Shown here piece after piece: positions 16,863 through 25,409 of a DNA stretch of 35,169 nucleotides. Origin of the DNA: an uncultured Treponema sp. Its GTDB lineage: Bacteria > Spirochaetota > Spirochaetia > Treponematales > Treponemataceae. Position 1 is the first letter of the stretch, and every line of letters starts with the position of its first letter. The stretch is from contig CAMEET010000015.1 in NCBI GenBank assembly GCA_945915085.1, positions 1 through 35,169 on the forward strand, written 5' to 3'. The notes under the pieces were generated by a model. That model worked only from the letters and a program-made list of their open reading frames with translations. It did no database searches and had not been told where the DNA came from. The position numbers and the translations under genes are program-made.

Positions 16863-18218
16863 ATGAAGAAAATTGAAGATTTTGGTGTTTTTGTGCCAAA
16901 GGTACTTTTACCTGCAAATGTTGATTTAGAAAAATGGTCGGTTATCGCTTGTGATCAATATACACAAGATTTAGATTATTGGAAAAATGTCGAAAAAACT
17001 GTCGGGGACAATCCTTCCACATTGAATTTGATTCTGCCGGAAGTCTATCTGAATTCTCCAGACAAAGCTGAAAGAATCAAAAAAATCAGACAATCTATGT
17101 GCAATTATTTGCAGAACGGTGTTTTTGCTGCAGAAAAAAATGCCTTTATTTATCTTGAAAGAAAAACAGCGTTCGGGCGCATTCGCAAAGGTCTTGTTGC
17201 TCTCATTGATTTGGAAACTTATGAATGGAAACCTTTCAGCAAAGCAAATATTCGTGCAACAGAAGCAACAATTGTGGATCGCATTCCGCCGCGCATGGAA
17301 ATTCGACGTGGTGCTCCTTTGGAACTTCCTCACATCATGCTTTTGGTCAATGATAAAGATGATGTTCTTGTGGGTGGAAATAAGCCTTCTGATGACAAAA
17401 AACCGATTTATTCTGGAAAATTGAACTCAAATGGCGGTGAAATTACCGGCTGGACACTGGAAACTCCTTCTGAAATCACAAAAATCACACAGGCAGTCAA
17501 CAAGATTGCTGAAGAAAATTCCTGTGATGACGGTTCCACATTCCTTTTTGCAGTTGGGGACGGAAATCATTCGCTTGCAACTGCCAAAGCCGTTTGGGAT
17601 GAACGTAAAGCTGAACTTGTAAAAAATAATGCTGCAGACGAGCAGATTGCCACAGACAATGTTCGTTTTGCACTTGTAGAAATTGTCAATATTTATGATT
17701 CTGGGCTTACTTTTGAACCAATTCATCGTGTCATTTTTAATATTGATAATGAAGCATTAATCGAATTCCTTCAGAAAAAACTCGACGGAAAGATAAAAGA
17801 AGTTTCTTCAGCAAAAGAATTGGAAGAAAATGTAAAAAAATCATGGGCAAATTTTGGATTCTCATATCTTGACAAAACAAACTGTCAAAAATTTGTTCTT
17901 TTGGAAACTGAAATTAAAGAACTTGCAGTTTCACGTCTTCAGCCAGAAATAGACGAGTTTTTGAAAAATGCAGTTTCCAAATCTTCTGATGATAAGAAAT
18001 CTGCAAAACCTGAAATTGATTATATCCATGGAAGTGAAGAAGTTCTCAAACTTGGCGAAAAACCATCTTCCATTGGAATTCTACTTCCACCAATTGCAAA
18101 AGACAGTTTCTTTGAAACAATCAATGGACGCGGTCCACTTCCGCGAAAAAGTTTCAGTATGGGCGAAGCAGACGAAAAACGTTTTTATCTTGAATGCAGA
18201 AAACTGTTTAACATCTGA
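16863..18218 (+). CDS. DUF1015 family protein
   Basis: A 451-aa soluble protein of the DUF1015 family, recognised by VFVPKVLLPANVDLEKW at the start, the ERKTAFGRIRKGLVALIDLE segment and the signature FAVGDGNHSLATAK near residue 230. The family is widespread in bacteria and often found near serine-biosynthesis genes, but I know of no settled reaction; those neighbours are absent here. The ATG at 16863 is preferred because the family's N-terminus begins there; a TATACT box at 16850-16855 lies directly upstream and no ribosome-binding site is visible. Its last 11 bases overlap the end of the convergent methyltransferase gene. Confidence 0.85.
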   Translation: MKKIEDFGVFVPKVLLPANVDLEKWSVIACDQYTQDLDYWKNVEKTVGDNPSTLNLILPEVYLNSPDKAERIKKIRQSMCNYLQNGVFAAEKNAFIYLERKTAFGRIRKGLVALIDLETYEWKPFSKANIRATEATIVDRIPPRMEIRRGAPLELPHIMLLVNDKDDVLVGGNKPSDDKKPIYSGKLNSNGGEITGWTLETPSEITKITQAVNKIAEENSCDDGSTFLFAVGDGNHSLATAKAVWDERKAELVKNNAADEQIATDNVRFALVEIVNIYDSGLTFEPIHRVIFNIDNEALIEFLQKKLDGKIKEVSSAKELEENVKKSWANFGFSYLDKTNCQKFVLLETEIKELAVSRLQPEIDEFLKNAVSKSSDDKKSAKPEIDYIHGSEEVLKLGEKPSSIGILLPPIAKDSFFETINGRGPLPRKSFSMGEADEKRFYLECRKLFNI

Positions 18219-19329
18219 TAATGTCCACTTTTAAATCGCCTTTGACAGCGTTTATTCTTTTTTCGCAAATCAAGGCGATTTCGTTTTCCTCTTTTTGAAC
18301 TAAAAGACAGCGGCGTTTTCCGTTGTCTTTTTTGTTTAACTCAACCACAGCTTCAAAAGTCGTACCGCTTCCTGCAAAAAAATCAAGAATAACGGCGTCT
18401 GACGGCATCTGGCAAATTTCAATCAGATGCATTATCAAATTAACAGGTTTGGGATTATCAAAAAGACTTTTTCGTCCCAAAAGTTTATCTAGATGTTTTT
18501 GCGCTGAACGTGTCGATTCCACGCAATCAATAATATTTTTTGGAATAACCTGAGTAGGAGTTCCGTTAAAAATTTTCAGACGCGGCACTTTATCAAACAA
18601 AGGCGGTTTTCCCCAAAAAATTTTGTTTTGAGCTATCAAAGATTTCATTTCATTCTGGCTCACCTGCCATTGACGTGTCCAGACTTTTCCACTAGGGGAC
18701 GTGATAGAATAAAAATTTTTGTGATTTGGATTTGATCTTTGTTCCGAAAAAGAAATGCTTCCGCTAAACCAGTTTCCGCGCGAATCATTATCATTGTTAG
18801 TTTTCGCCCAATCTGAATATTCTACTTCAACAAACGGTTTTAATTTTTTTTTATTTTTTGCATAACAAAGTGTGTGCTGCTGGAGCGTTCGTGACCAAGA
18901 ATCTTTTTTTCCTTTTCCGTGAAGCCACATAAAATCATTCACAAAATTTTCTTCACCAAAGATTTTATCACACAAAAGTTTAAGAACGTAAAGTTCGCTC
19001 TGATCAATGGCAATAAAAATGCATCCGTCTTCCAAAAGAATTTCTTTTGCAAGCAAAAGTCTGCGATTCATAAAACTAAGCCATGCGCTGTGATGATCAC
19101 CGCCACAAGAAAAATTATCAAGATAAGTAAAATTATTTCCTGTATTGTACGGCGGATCAATATAAATCAGATTAACTTTAATTCCCGACGCAACAAAACC
19201 CTGCAGAACAGGGTAATTGTCGCTGATAAAAAGAGTATGATTATCAGAAAGAGATATTTCTTGAGAAATCTGATTGGAAGAATTGTCACAACTTTCAGGA
19301 ATATCATTCCATGTAATTTCAACAGACAT
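18208..19329 (-). CDS. Orphan site-specific DNA adenine methyltransferase (beta class)
   Basis: A 373-aa N6-adenine methyltransferase using S-adenosylmethionine. Motif IV, DPPYNTG, is at about residue 58 and motif I, LDFFAGSGTTFE, at about 316-326; this catalytic-then-SAM order marks the beta class, as in type III Mod subunits. At 373 aa it is shorter than a typical Mod (around 600), and no restriction gene adjoins it, so it may be a solitary methylase with a regulatory or phase-specific role. The ATG at 19329 is used; a GTG at 19341 is also in frame. It begins 17 bases after the metY stop and is probably cotranscribed with it. The recognition sequence cannot be read. Confidence 0.88.
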   Translation of the reverse strand: MSVEITWNDIPESCDNSSNQISQEISLSDNHTLFISDNYPVLQGFVASGIKVNLIYIDPPYNTGNNFTYLDNFSCGGDHHSAWLSFMNRRLLLAKEILLEDGCIFIAIDQSELYVLKLLCDKIFGEENFVNDFMWLHGKGKKDSWSRTLQQHTLCYAKNKKKLKPFVEVEYSDWAKTNNDNDSRGNWFSGSISFSEQRSNPNHKNFYSITSPSGKVWTRQWQVSQNEMKSLIAQNKIFWGKPPLFDKVPRLKIFNGTPTQVIPKNIIDCVESTRSAQKHLDKLLGRKSLFDNPKPVNLIMHLIEICQMPSDAVILDFFAGSGTTFEAVVELNKKDNGKRRCLLVQKEENEIALICEKRINAVKGDLKVDIIRC

Positions 19330-19346
19330 ATTGATTTTCACGCAGA

Positions 19347-20624
19347 TTAAATTGCAGCTAAACCTGTTTTCAAATCTTCGATTATATCATCAACATTTTC
19401 AAGTCCTACTGAAACGCGGACCATTCCACCGTCAATTCCAGCCGCTACAAGTTGTTCATCTGTAAGCTGACGATGAGTTGCACTTGCTGGATGCAAAACA
19501 CATGTTCTGATATCGGCAACATGAACTTCATCGCAGGCAAGTTTCAAAGCATCCATAAAACGTACGGCTGCAGAACGACCGCCCTTTATACTGATGGAAA
19601 TAACGCCGCAGGTTCCGTTCGGTAAATATTTTTGAGCGCGTTCGTAATATTCATCACCTTCAAGACCAGGATATGCAACTTTTGCAATTTTATCACTGTT
19701 TTTCAAAAAGGCTGCAACTTTTTTTGCATTTTCACAATAACGTTCCATTCTGAGCGGCAAAGTTTCCAGCCCCATATTTAAATAAAAAGCAGATTGAGCT
19801 GCAGGATAACAGCCAAAATCACGCATCAGCTGAGTGCGAGCCTTCACAATGTATGCAGCTTTACCAAAATCACCAACATAACGCAAACCATGATAAGATT
19901 CATCAGGTTCTACCATATCGGCAAATTTTCCAGTATTTTTATAAACTTTTTCCCAATCAAAATTTCCCGAATCAACAATTGCACCGCCACCTTGCACAGC
20001 ATGACCGTCCATATATTTTGTTGTTGAATGAACTACAATATCAGCTCCCCATTCAAAAGGACGACACAAAACAGGTGTTGCAAAAGTGTTATCAATAATC
20101 AAAGGAACATTGTTTTCGTGAGCGGCTTTTGCCCAAGTTTCAAAATCAAAAACGGTCAAAGCAGGATTTGCAATAGTTTCACCGAAAACACATTTTGTAT
20201 TTGGTTTAAACGCCTTGCAGATTTCATCATAAGAAGCGTTTACATCCACCCAAATACACTCAATTCCAAGTTTTTTCAAAGTAAAACCAAAAAGATTGAT
20301 TGTTCCGCCATAAATTGAAGAAGATGCAATAAAACTATCGCCCGCAGAACAAAGATTCAAAATAGAAAGCAGACTGGCAGCCTGACCGCTCGAAGTAAGC
20401 ATACATCCAACCCCACCTTCCAAATCAGCAATCTTTTTTTCAACAGCATCGCAAGTAGGATTTGCAAAACGCGAATACATAAACTCAGTAGGCTTATCAA
20501 AAAGAGCTGCAACATGATCACAACTATCAAAGCGATACGTTGTACTCTGCACAATTGGAATAGTTCCAGGACCACCATTTTCAGGCTTATAACCAGAATG
20601 TAAAACTTTTGTTTCTATTTTCAT
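19347..20624 (-). CDS. metY: O-acetylhomoserine sulfhydrylase
   Basis: A 425-aa PLP enzyme of the Cys/Met metabolism family that makes homocysteine from O-acetylhomoserine and sulfide (some also use O-acetylserine). The PLP-binding lysine is Lys203 in VHSTTKYMDGH, with SSGQAASLL near 79 and SRFANPTCDAVE near 51 as further landmarks. The length of about 425 aa and the extended lid segment separate MetY from the shorter cystathionine synthases. The ATG at 20624 has GAGGAAAG upstream. It follows a 220-bp hairpin-rich leader, with no SAM riboswitch recognised, and is followed closely by the methyltransferase gene. Confidence 0.94.
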   Translation of the reverse strand: MKIETKVLHSGYKPENGGPGTIPIVQSTTYRFDSCDHVAALFDKPTEFMYSRFANPTCDAVEKKIADLEGGVGCMLTSSGQAASLLSILNLCSAGDSFIASSSIYGGTINLFGFTLKKLGIECIWVDVNASYDEICKAFKPNTKCVFGETIANPALTVFDFETWAKAAHENNVPLIIDNTFATPVLCRPFEWGADIVVHSTTKYMDGHAVQGGGAIVDSGNFDWEKVYKNTGKFADMVEPDESYHGLRYVGDFGKAAYIVKARTQLMRDFGCYPAAQSAFYLNMGLETLPLRMERYCENAKKVAAFLKNSDKIAKVAYPGLEGDEYYERAQKYLPNGTCGVISISIKGGRSAAVRFMDALKLACDEVHVADIRTCVLHPASATHRQLTDEQLVAAGIDGGMVRVSVGLENVDDIIEDLKTGLAAI

Positions 20625-20667
20625 ATCTTTCCTCAATTTAAACTTTGTTGTCTAATTCGACTCCCAT

Positions 20668-20850
20668 AAAAAGTCAAGAAGATTGTTTCAACAATCGATT
20701 GACTTTTTACGCTGTTCCGTAATGTAATGAGGAACAGCAGTTAAATAATAAGTTTGCAACGCAAACTTTAGGTAAGATAAATCCGCGCTATTTTAGCGGT
20801 TTTATCTTACTCTCCTTTTTTCCACAAATAAGACAGTTTTTAAAACTGTC
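20668..20850 (-). other. Run of five hairpins between AICAR transformylase and metY
   Basis: Five inverted repeats occur in succession. Plus-strand coordinates: AAAAAGTCAA 20668 with TTGACTTTTT 20708, containing GATTGTT/AACAATC; CTGTTCC 20712 with GGAACAG 20737; AAGTTTGC 20750 with GCAAACTT 20768; TAAGATAAA plus CCGC 20773 with GCGG plus TTTATCTTA 20809; GACAGTTTT 20832 with AAAACTGTC 20850. The leftmost is followed on the minus strand by T-rich sequence and could terminate or attenuate transcription before metY; the rightmost could end purH. The others are unexplained. Confidence 0.7.
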
Positions 20851-20858
20851 CATTCATA

Positions 20859-22031
20859 TTAATGGTGAAACAGGCGGATTCCGTTGAAACACATTACCAT
20901 ATTGTAATCGTCAGCTGCTTTGATAACCAAATCATCACGAACCGAACCACCTGGCTGCACAACACAAGTCACACCAGATTTTCTTGCACGCTCAATATTG
21001 TCACCAAACGGGAAAAATGCATCAGAACCAACAGCAACATTTGTATTTTTTGCAATCCATTCAGCTTTTTCTTCACGAGTGAAAACTTCAGGCTTAACTT
21101 TAAAGAAATTCTGCCATTTACCTTCAGCAAGAACATCCTCATATTCCTCGCCAATGTACACATCAATAGTATTATCTCTGTCAGCACGCTTAATGCCGTC
21201 AACAAATTGCAATCCCAAAACCTTTGGATTTTGACGAAGCCACCAGTTATCAGCTTTTTGACCAGCCAAACGAGTACAGTGAACACGACTCTGCTGACCA
21301 GCACCAATTCCAATAGCCTGACCATCCTTTACAAAACAAACAGAATTTGACTGAGTATATTTCAAAACAATCAGAGAAATAACAAGATTACGCTTATCAT
21401 CATCAGAAAGATTTTTATTCTTAGTTACGATATTTTCAAGACAAGAATTATCAATCTTTAAGAAATTGTGCCCCTGTTCAAAAGTCACACCAAAAACCTG
21501 TTTCCGTTCCAAATCAGCAGGAACATAATCAGCATCAATCTGAATCACACAGTAGTTACCATTCTTCTTTGCTTTCAAAATCTCCAAAGCCTTTTGAGAA
21601 TAAGAAGGAGCAATAATACCGTCAGAAACCTCTTTTTTAATCAAAAGAGCAGTAGCTTCATCACATTCATCCGAAAGCGAAATAAAATCACCAAAAGAAG
21701 ACATTCTGTCAGCACCGCGGGCACGAGCATAAGCACAAGACATAGGAGAAAGCTCCACACCGTCAGTAAAATAAATCTGTTTAAGAGTGTCAGAAAGTGG
21801 AAGACCCACAGCCGCACCAGCAGGACTCACATGCTTAAACGAAGTAGCCGCAGGAAGTCCAGTAGCCTCCTTCAATTCCTTCACAAGCTGCCAGCCATTC
21901 AAAGCATCAAGCAAATTAATGTATCCAGGTCTTCCATTCAAAACCGTAATAGGAAGATCGCCATTTTCCATAAAAACCCTGGCAGGTTTCTGATTTGGAT
22001 TACAACCATATTTCAATTCTAATTCTTTCAT
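20859..22031 (-). CDS. purH: AICAR transformylase, stand-alone (PurH formyltransferase domain)
   Basis: A 390-aa enzyme that transfers a formyl group from 10-formyltetrahydrofolate to AICAR, the penultimate step of purine synthesis. Markers are FKHVSPAGAAVG near residue 65, CAYARARGADRMSSFGDF near 98, and GAGQQSRVHCTRLAG near 246. Usual PurH is about 520 aa with an N-terminal IMP cyclohydrolase; that domain is missing here, as in the shorter family seen in some anaerobes. The ring-closing activity must be encoded elsewhere. There is no ribosome-binding site before the ATG, and a promoter ends right at it. Other purine genes are not adjacent. Confidence 0.92.
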   Translation of the reverse strand: MKELELKYGCNPNQKPARVFMENGDLPITVLNGRPGYINLLDALNGWQLVKELKEATGLPAATSFKHVSPAGAAVGLPLSDTLKQIYFTDGVELSPMSCAYARARGADRMSSFGDFISLSDECDEATALLIKKEVSDGIIAPSYSQKALEILKAKKNGNYCVIQIDADYVPADLERKQVFGVTFEQGHNFLKIDNSCLENIVTKNKNLSDDDKRNLVISLIVLKYTQSNSVCFVKDGQAIGIGAGQQSRVHCTRLAGQKADNWWLRQNPKVLGLQFVDGIKRADRDNTIDVYIGEEYEDVLAEGKWQNFFKVKPEVFTREEKAEWIAKNTNVAVGSDAFFPFGDNIERARKSGVTCVVQPGGSVRDDLVIKAADDYNMVMCFNGIRLFHH

Positions 22032-22037
22032 ACCAAT

Positions 22038-22066
22038 ATAATAGAAGAAAACACTATTTTTAGCAA
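22038..22066 (-). promoter_or_regulatory. Promoter of AICAR transformylase, leaderless
   Basis: On the minus strand TTGCTA (22066-22061) and TATTAT (22043-22038) are 17 bases apart. The start codon begins at 22031, seven bases beyond the -10 box, which is where transcription should start. Confidence 0.5.
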
Positions 22067-22117
22067 TAAAACAGCTTTACTGATTAGTCAAATAAAAAAG
22101 AAAATCAGCAAAATTTT

Positions 22118-22235
22118 AGTTACCCAGTCGCCTTTCACAGCTCGCTTACGCTCGGTCCTATCGGACCAGCCTTGCGGCTGCTGTTCAAGCCTCGGTGCGC
22201 TGTGCTGCTTCAAACCTTGCACCTAACCCACCCAA
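22118..22235. repeat. GC-rich intergenic element
   Basis: This part of the 572-bp gap before livH is rich in short GC words and small inverted repeats, for example GGTCC/GGACC and GCCTTGCGGC. It resembles the other GC-rich gap elements in composition, with less exact word sharing. Open frames crossing it are judged accidental. Confidence 0.5.
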
Positions 22236-22263
22236 CTGGCGAACTTTTTCCGCTTAATCTTCA

Positions 22264-22477
22264 AGGTCTGTCCCCAATTGTTTACAGCTGTGTTTAAAAG
22301 GGGGACAGACCTCAATTGATAAGCAAAACTATTCCTGCATTTTGGCATACAAAGCAAGGTCTGTCCCCCTTTTTTTAATACACGAGCAAGGGAGAGTCCT
22401 TGTTTTACATAATGCTTTGTTTTCAAGGTTTGTCCCTCTTTTCACCGCTAAACATCGTAAAAACGAGGTCTGTCCCC
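22264..22477. repeat. Cluster of five AGGTCTGTCCC-type motifs
   Basis: Copies are at 22264-22275 (plus), 22301-22312 (minus), 22357-22368 (plus), 22426-22436 (plus, AGGTTTGTCCC) and 22466-22477 (plus). The first two are perfect 12-bp inverted copies with a 25-nt loop. The segment from 22381 has pieces (CACGAG, GCTAAACATCGTAAAAACGAGG) that recall the paired-hairpin element in damaged form. Confidence 0.8.
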
Positions 22478-22603
22478 TTTTTTATACTCAAATAAAATTC
22501 TATTTTTTTTATAAGATTTACGAAGTTACATTACTTATACTATTTTTTTTTTGCTTAATTGTGTATATTATAGAATAATAAAGTTAATAGTTGGAGGAAA
22601 ACA

Positions 22604-23515
22604 TTGGATACCTTTCTTAAACAGCTAGTAAATGGTCTTTCCCTCGGTAGCATTTACGCGTTAATTGCACTCGGTTACACAATGGTTTATGGTATTGTAA
22701 AATTGATTAACTTTGCACATGGCGATGTTATGATGGTTGGTGCTTATACAGGTTATTTTATTTTGCGGGCTGTCGGCACAACACCTTTTGGATTGGCTTG
22801 TGCTTTTTTGGGAGCGATGATTGTTTGTTCTCTTTTGAGTCTTTTGATTGAACGCTGTGCTTACCGTCCTTTACGCTCAGCTCCAAGATTAAATTCTCTC
22901 ATCACTGCTATTGCCGTGGAGTTGATTTTGCAGAACGGAATGCGGGTTTTACCATTCATCGGTCCAAATCCACGTCAATTCCCGACTATGGATACAAAAA
23001 TCTATAATCTCACTACAAAAGCTTTTCCAAACGGACTTATTTCCATCTCAAATATCCAGTTAATTGTAATCATTTCTTCTGCCGTTTTGATGGTGATTTT
23101 GAATTATATCATAAATTATACAAAACCAGGAAAGGCAATGCGCGCTGTAAGTTATGATATGGGAGCCGCAAGTCTTATGGGTGTAAACGTAAACAAAACG
23201 ATTGCTACAACTTTTGTAATCGGTTCTATTCTTGCAGGGGCAGGTGGTGTTTTATATGCAACAGCTTATCCTCAGATTGACCCGACAATGGGTTACATTC
23301 CTGGATTAAAAGCATTCGTTGCCGCAGTTCTTGGCGGAATCGGTTCTGTTCCTGGTGCCATGCTTGGCGGTGTGATTTTGGGAATCGCAGAAACTATGAC
23401 AAAGGCTTACATTTCATCACAATATGCTGACGCAATTTCTTACTGTATTTTGATTGTAATTCTTCTTGTTAAACCAACTGGACTTTTAGGCAAAAAGAAA
23501 GTTGTAAAAGTATAA
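22604..23515 (+). CDS. livH: Branched-chain amino-acid ABC transporter permease LivH
   Basis: A 303-aa inner-membrane permease with about eight helices, beginning LKQLVNGLSLGSIYALIALG and containing YGIVKLINFAHGD, both typical of LivH. It imports leucine, isoleucine, valine or related substrates together with LivM and the two ATPases. The start codon is TTG at 22604; GGAGG lies seven bases upstream and no ATG fits. It is the first gene of a tightly spaced five-gene operon. A TATTAT at 22566-22571 may be the -10 box. The usual periplasmic binding protein gene is not present next to it. Confidence 0.95.
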   Translation: MDTFLKQLVNGLSLGSIYALIALGYTMVYGIVKLINFAHGDVMMVGAYTGYFILRAVGTTPFGLACAFLGAMIVCSLLSLLIERCAYRPLRSAPRLNSLITAIAVELILQNGMRVLPFIGPNPRQFPTMDTKIYNLTTKAFPNGLISISNIQLIVIISSAVLMVILNYIINYTKPGKAMRAVSYDMGAASLMGVNVNKTIATTFVIGSILAGAGGVLYATAYPQIDPTMGYIPGLKAFVAAVLGGIGSVPGAMLGGVILGIAETMTKAYISSQYADAISYCILIVILLVKPTGLLGKKKVVKV

Positions 23516-23541
23516 AACTGAATATACGAGGATAATGTCTT

Positions 23542-24582
23542 ATGAAAAATAAATTTTATAAAAACACTTTGATTTTGACGGCAATTGCCTTTGGTTTTGT
23601 ACTTATTCCAGCAGTATTGATACAGATTAAGGCAATCTTTTTTGATTGTCCTATTGGAATAGATTCTTATTGGGCACAGGTTCTTACTTTGGCTGGCGTA
23701 AATGCAATCATGGCTTTGAGTGTAAACGTTGTATGCGGAATTACAGGACAGCTCAGTTTAGGTCAGGCTGGTTTTCAGGCTATCGGTGCTTATGCGGCCA
23801 TCCTTTTGACAACAAATGCGCACATTCCTCTTCCAATCAGCATTGTTTTGGCTGGTATCATTTCAGCAATTTTTGGTTTTCTGATTGGTTTTCCAACGCT
23901 CAAACTTGAAGGTGACTATCTTGCTATCGTAACTTTGGCTTTTGGTGAAATTATTCGTGTAGTTTTATTGAACCAAAAAAGCTGGACAGGCGGTCCAAAC
24001 GGAATTCAGTTCAGTACAGTTTTTACAACTTCTCTGGATTGGGGAGCAACAATTGCATTTGCCAGCGTTATTGGAACTCTTGTTCTTCTCATCATAGCTT
24101 TACAAAACTTTTTGCGTTCTACTTACGGTCGCGCAATTATGTCTGTTCGAGAAGATGAAATAGCCGCAAACAGCAACGGAATCAGCGTTTTCCGCTATAA
24201 AATGATTGGTTTTGTTATTGCATCGTTCATCGGGGGAATTGGTGGTGCTTTGTATGCTCCGTTGATTGGTTTTGTAAAACCTGATTTGGCATCGTTCAAC
24301 AATTCTGTAAATCATTTGATTTATGTAGTTTTGGGCGGTATGGGAAGTGTAACTGGTTCAATTATTTCAGCATTCGTTTTGACAGTTCTTCAGGAATTCT
24401 TACGTTTCCTGCGAGATTACAGACTTTTAATTTATCCACTCATTTTGATTTGCATGATGCTCTTCAGACCTCAGGGATTGCTTGGAACTAATGAATTATG
24501 CTTCTTCAAAATTCCAGATTATTTCAAATCAATTGGACGCTGGTTCTCTAAGAAATTCGGCAAAAAATCGGAAAAGAACTAG
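23542..24582 (+). CDS. livM: Branched-chain amino-acid ABC transporter permease LivM
   Basis: A 346-aa permease with about nine helices. Landmarks are LTLAGVNAIMALSVNVVCGITGQLSLGQAGF near residues 48-78 and the ATPase-contact stretch GRAIMSVREDEIAANSNGIS near 197. It pairs with LivH to form the channel. It starts 26 bases after livH. Length and order are as usual for LIV systems. Confidence 0.95.
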   Translation: MKNKFYKNTLILTAIAFGFVLIPAVLIQIKAIFFDCPIGIDSYWAQVLTLAGVNAIMALSVNVVCGITGQLSLGQAGFQAIGAYAAILLTTNAHIPLPISIVLAGIISAIFGFLIGFPTLKLEGDYLAIVTLAFGEIIRVVLLNQKSWTGGPNGIQFSTVFTTSLDWGATIAFASVIGTLVLLIIALQNFLRSTYGRAIMSVREDEIAANSNGISVFRYKMIGFVIASFIGGIGGALYAPLIGFVKPDLASFNNSVNHLIYVVLGGMGSVTGSIISAFVLTVLQEFLRFLRDYRLLIYPLILICMMLFRPQGLLGTNELCFFKIPDYFKSIGRWFSKKFGKKSEKN

Positions 24583-24596
24583 GAGGCTGCAAAAAT

Positions 24597-25409
24597 ATGA
24601 ATAAAGAATTATTATTACGTGCAAAAGATATTTCCATTGTTTTTGGTGGACTTCGTGCTGTTTCTGATTTTTCTCTTGATTTATATGAAGGCGAATTGAT
24701 TGGATTAATCGGACCAAATGGAGCAGGAAAAACTACAGTTTTCAATATGCTTTCGGGAGTTTACAAACCAACTTCCGGCACAATCACTTTTGTTGATAAA
24801 AAAGGCGAACTTCAAATCATCAATAAAAAAAGTCCTGCACAGCTGAATAAAATCGGCATTGCCAGAACTTTTCAGAATATCAGACTTTTTGGTGGAATGA
24901 CTGTTCGCGACAATATCAAAATTGCACTTCATCAAACTAGAGGTGTAAATCCTTTTGATGTAGAATTCCGTACAAAAAAATTCCGTAACGATGAAGAAAT
25001 GATGAATGAAAAAGCTGAGCATCTTCTTTCACTTTTCCACATGGAAGGAAAAATCAACGAGCTTGCAAAAAATCTTCCTTACGGAGAACAAAGAAAACTT
25101 GAAATTTGCCGTGCGCTTGCCTCTGCTCCAAAACTTCTGCTTCTTGATGAACCTGCAGCAGGAATGAACGGACAGGAAACTTTGGAACTGATGGAAATGA
25201 TTTCATTTATCAGAAAAGAATTTAATTTAACAGTTCTTTTGATTGAACACGATATGAAACTTGTAATGGGAATTTGTGAACGTCTGATGGTTTTAAACTA
25301 CGGAAGCGTAATTGCAAGTGGAAATCCTGAAGAAATTCAAAGTAATCCTACAGTAATCAAAGCATATCTTGGCTCTGGTTATGAACAGATGACAGGAGGT
25401 GAAAAATGA
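24597..25409 (+). CDS. livG: Branched-chain amino-acid ABC transporter ATPase LivG
   Basis: A 270-aa ATPase. Walker A is GPNGAGKTT near residue 40, the signature is the LivG-type LPYGEQRKLEICRAL, and Walker B LLLLDEPAAGMN follows, with the D-loop extension of this subfamily. AGGAGG lies ahead of the ATG. Its stop overlaps the livF start by four bases (ATGA), so the two are translationally coupled. Confidence 0.95.
   Translation: MNKELLLRAKDISIVFGGLRAVSDFSLDLYEGELIGLIGPNGAGKTTVFNMLSGVYKPTSGTITFVDKKGELQIINKKSPAQLNKIGIARTFQNIRLFGGMTVRDNIKIALHQTRGVNPFDVEFRTKKFRNDEEMMNEKAEHLLSLFHMEGKINELAKNLPYGEQRKLEICRALASAPKLLLLDEPAAGMNGQETLELMEMISFIRKEFNLTVLLIEHDMKLVMGICERLMVLNYGSVIASGNPEEIQSNPTVIKAYLGSGYEQMTGGEK

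Noticed and set aside
20640-20858. SAM riboswitch upstream of metY
   Set aside because: The hairpins are simple stems without the conserved SAM-I, SAM-II or SAM-IV core words; described as a hairpin array instead.
22223-22578. Small frames in both directions in the gap before livH
   Set aside because: They are made almost wholly of repeat copies and GC-rich element sequence.
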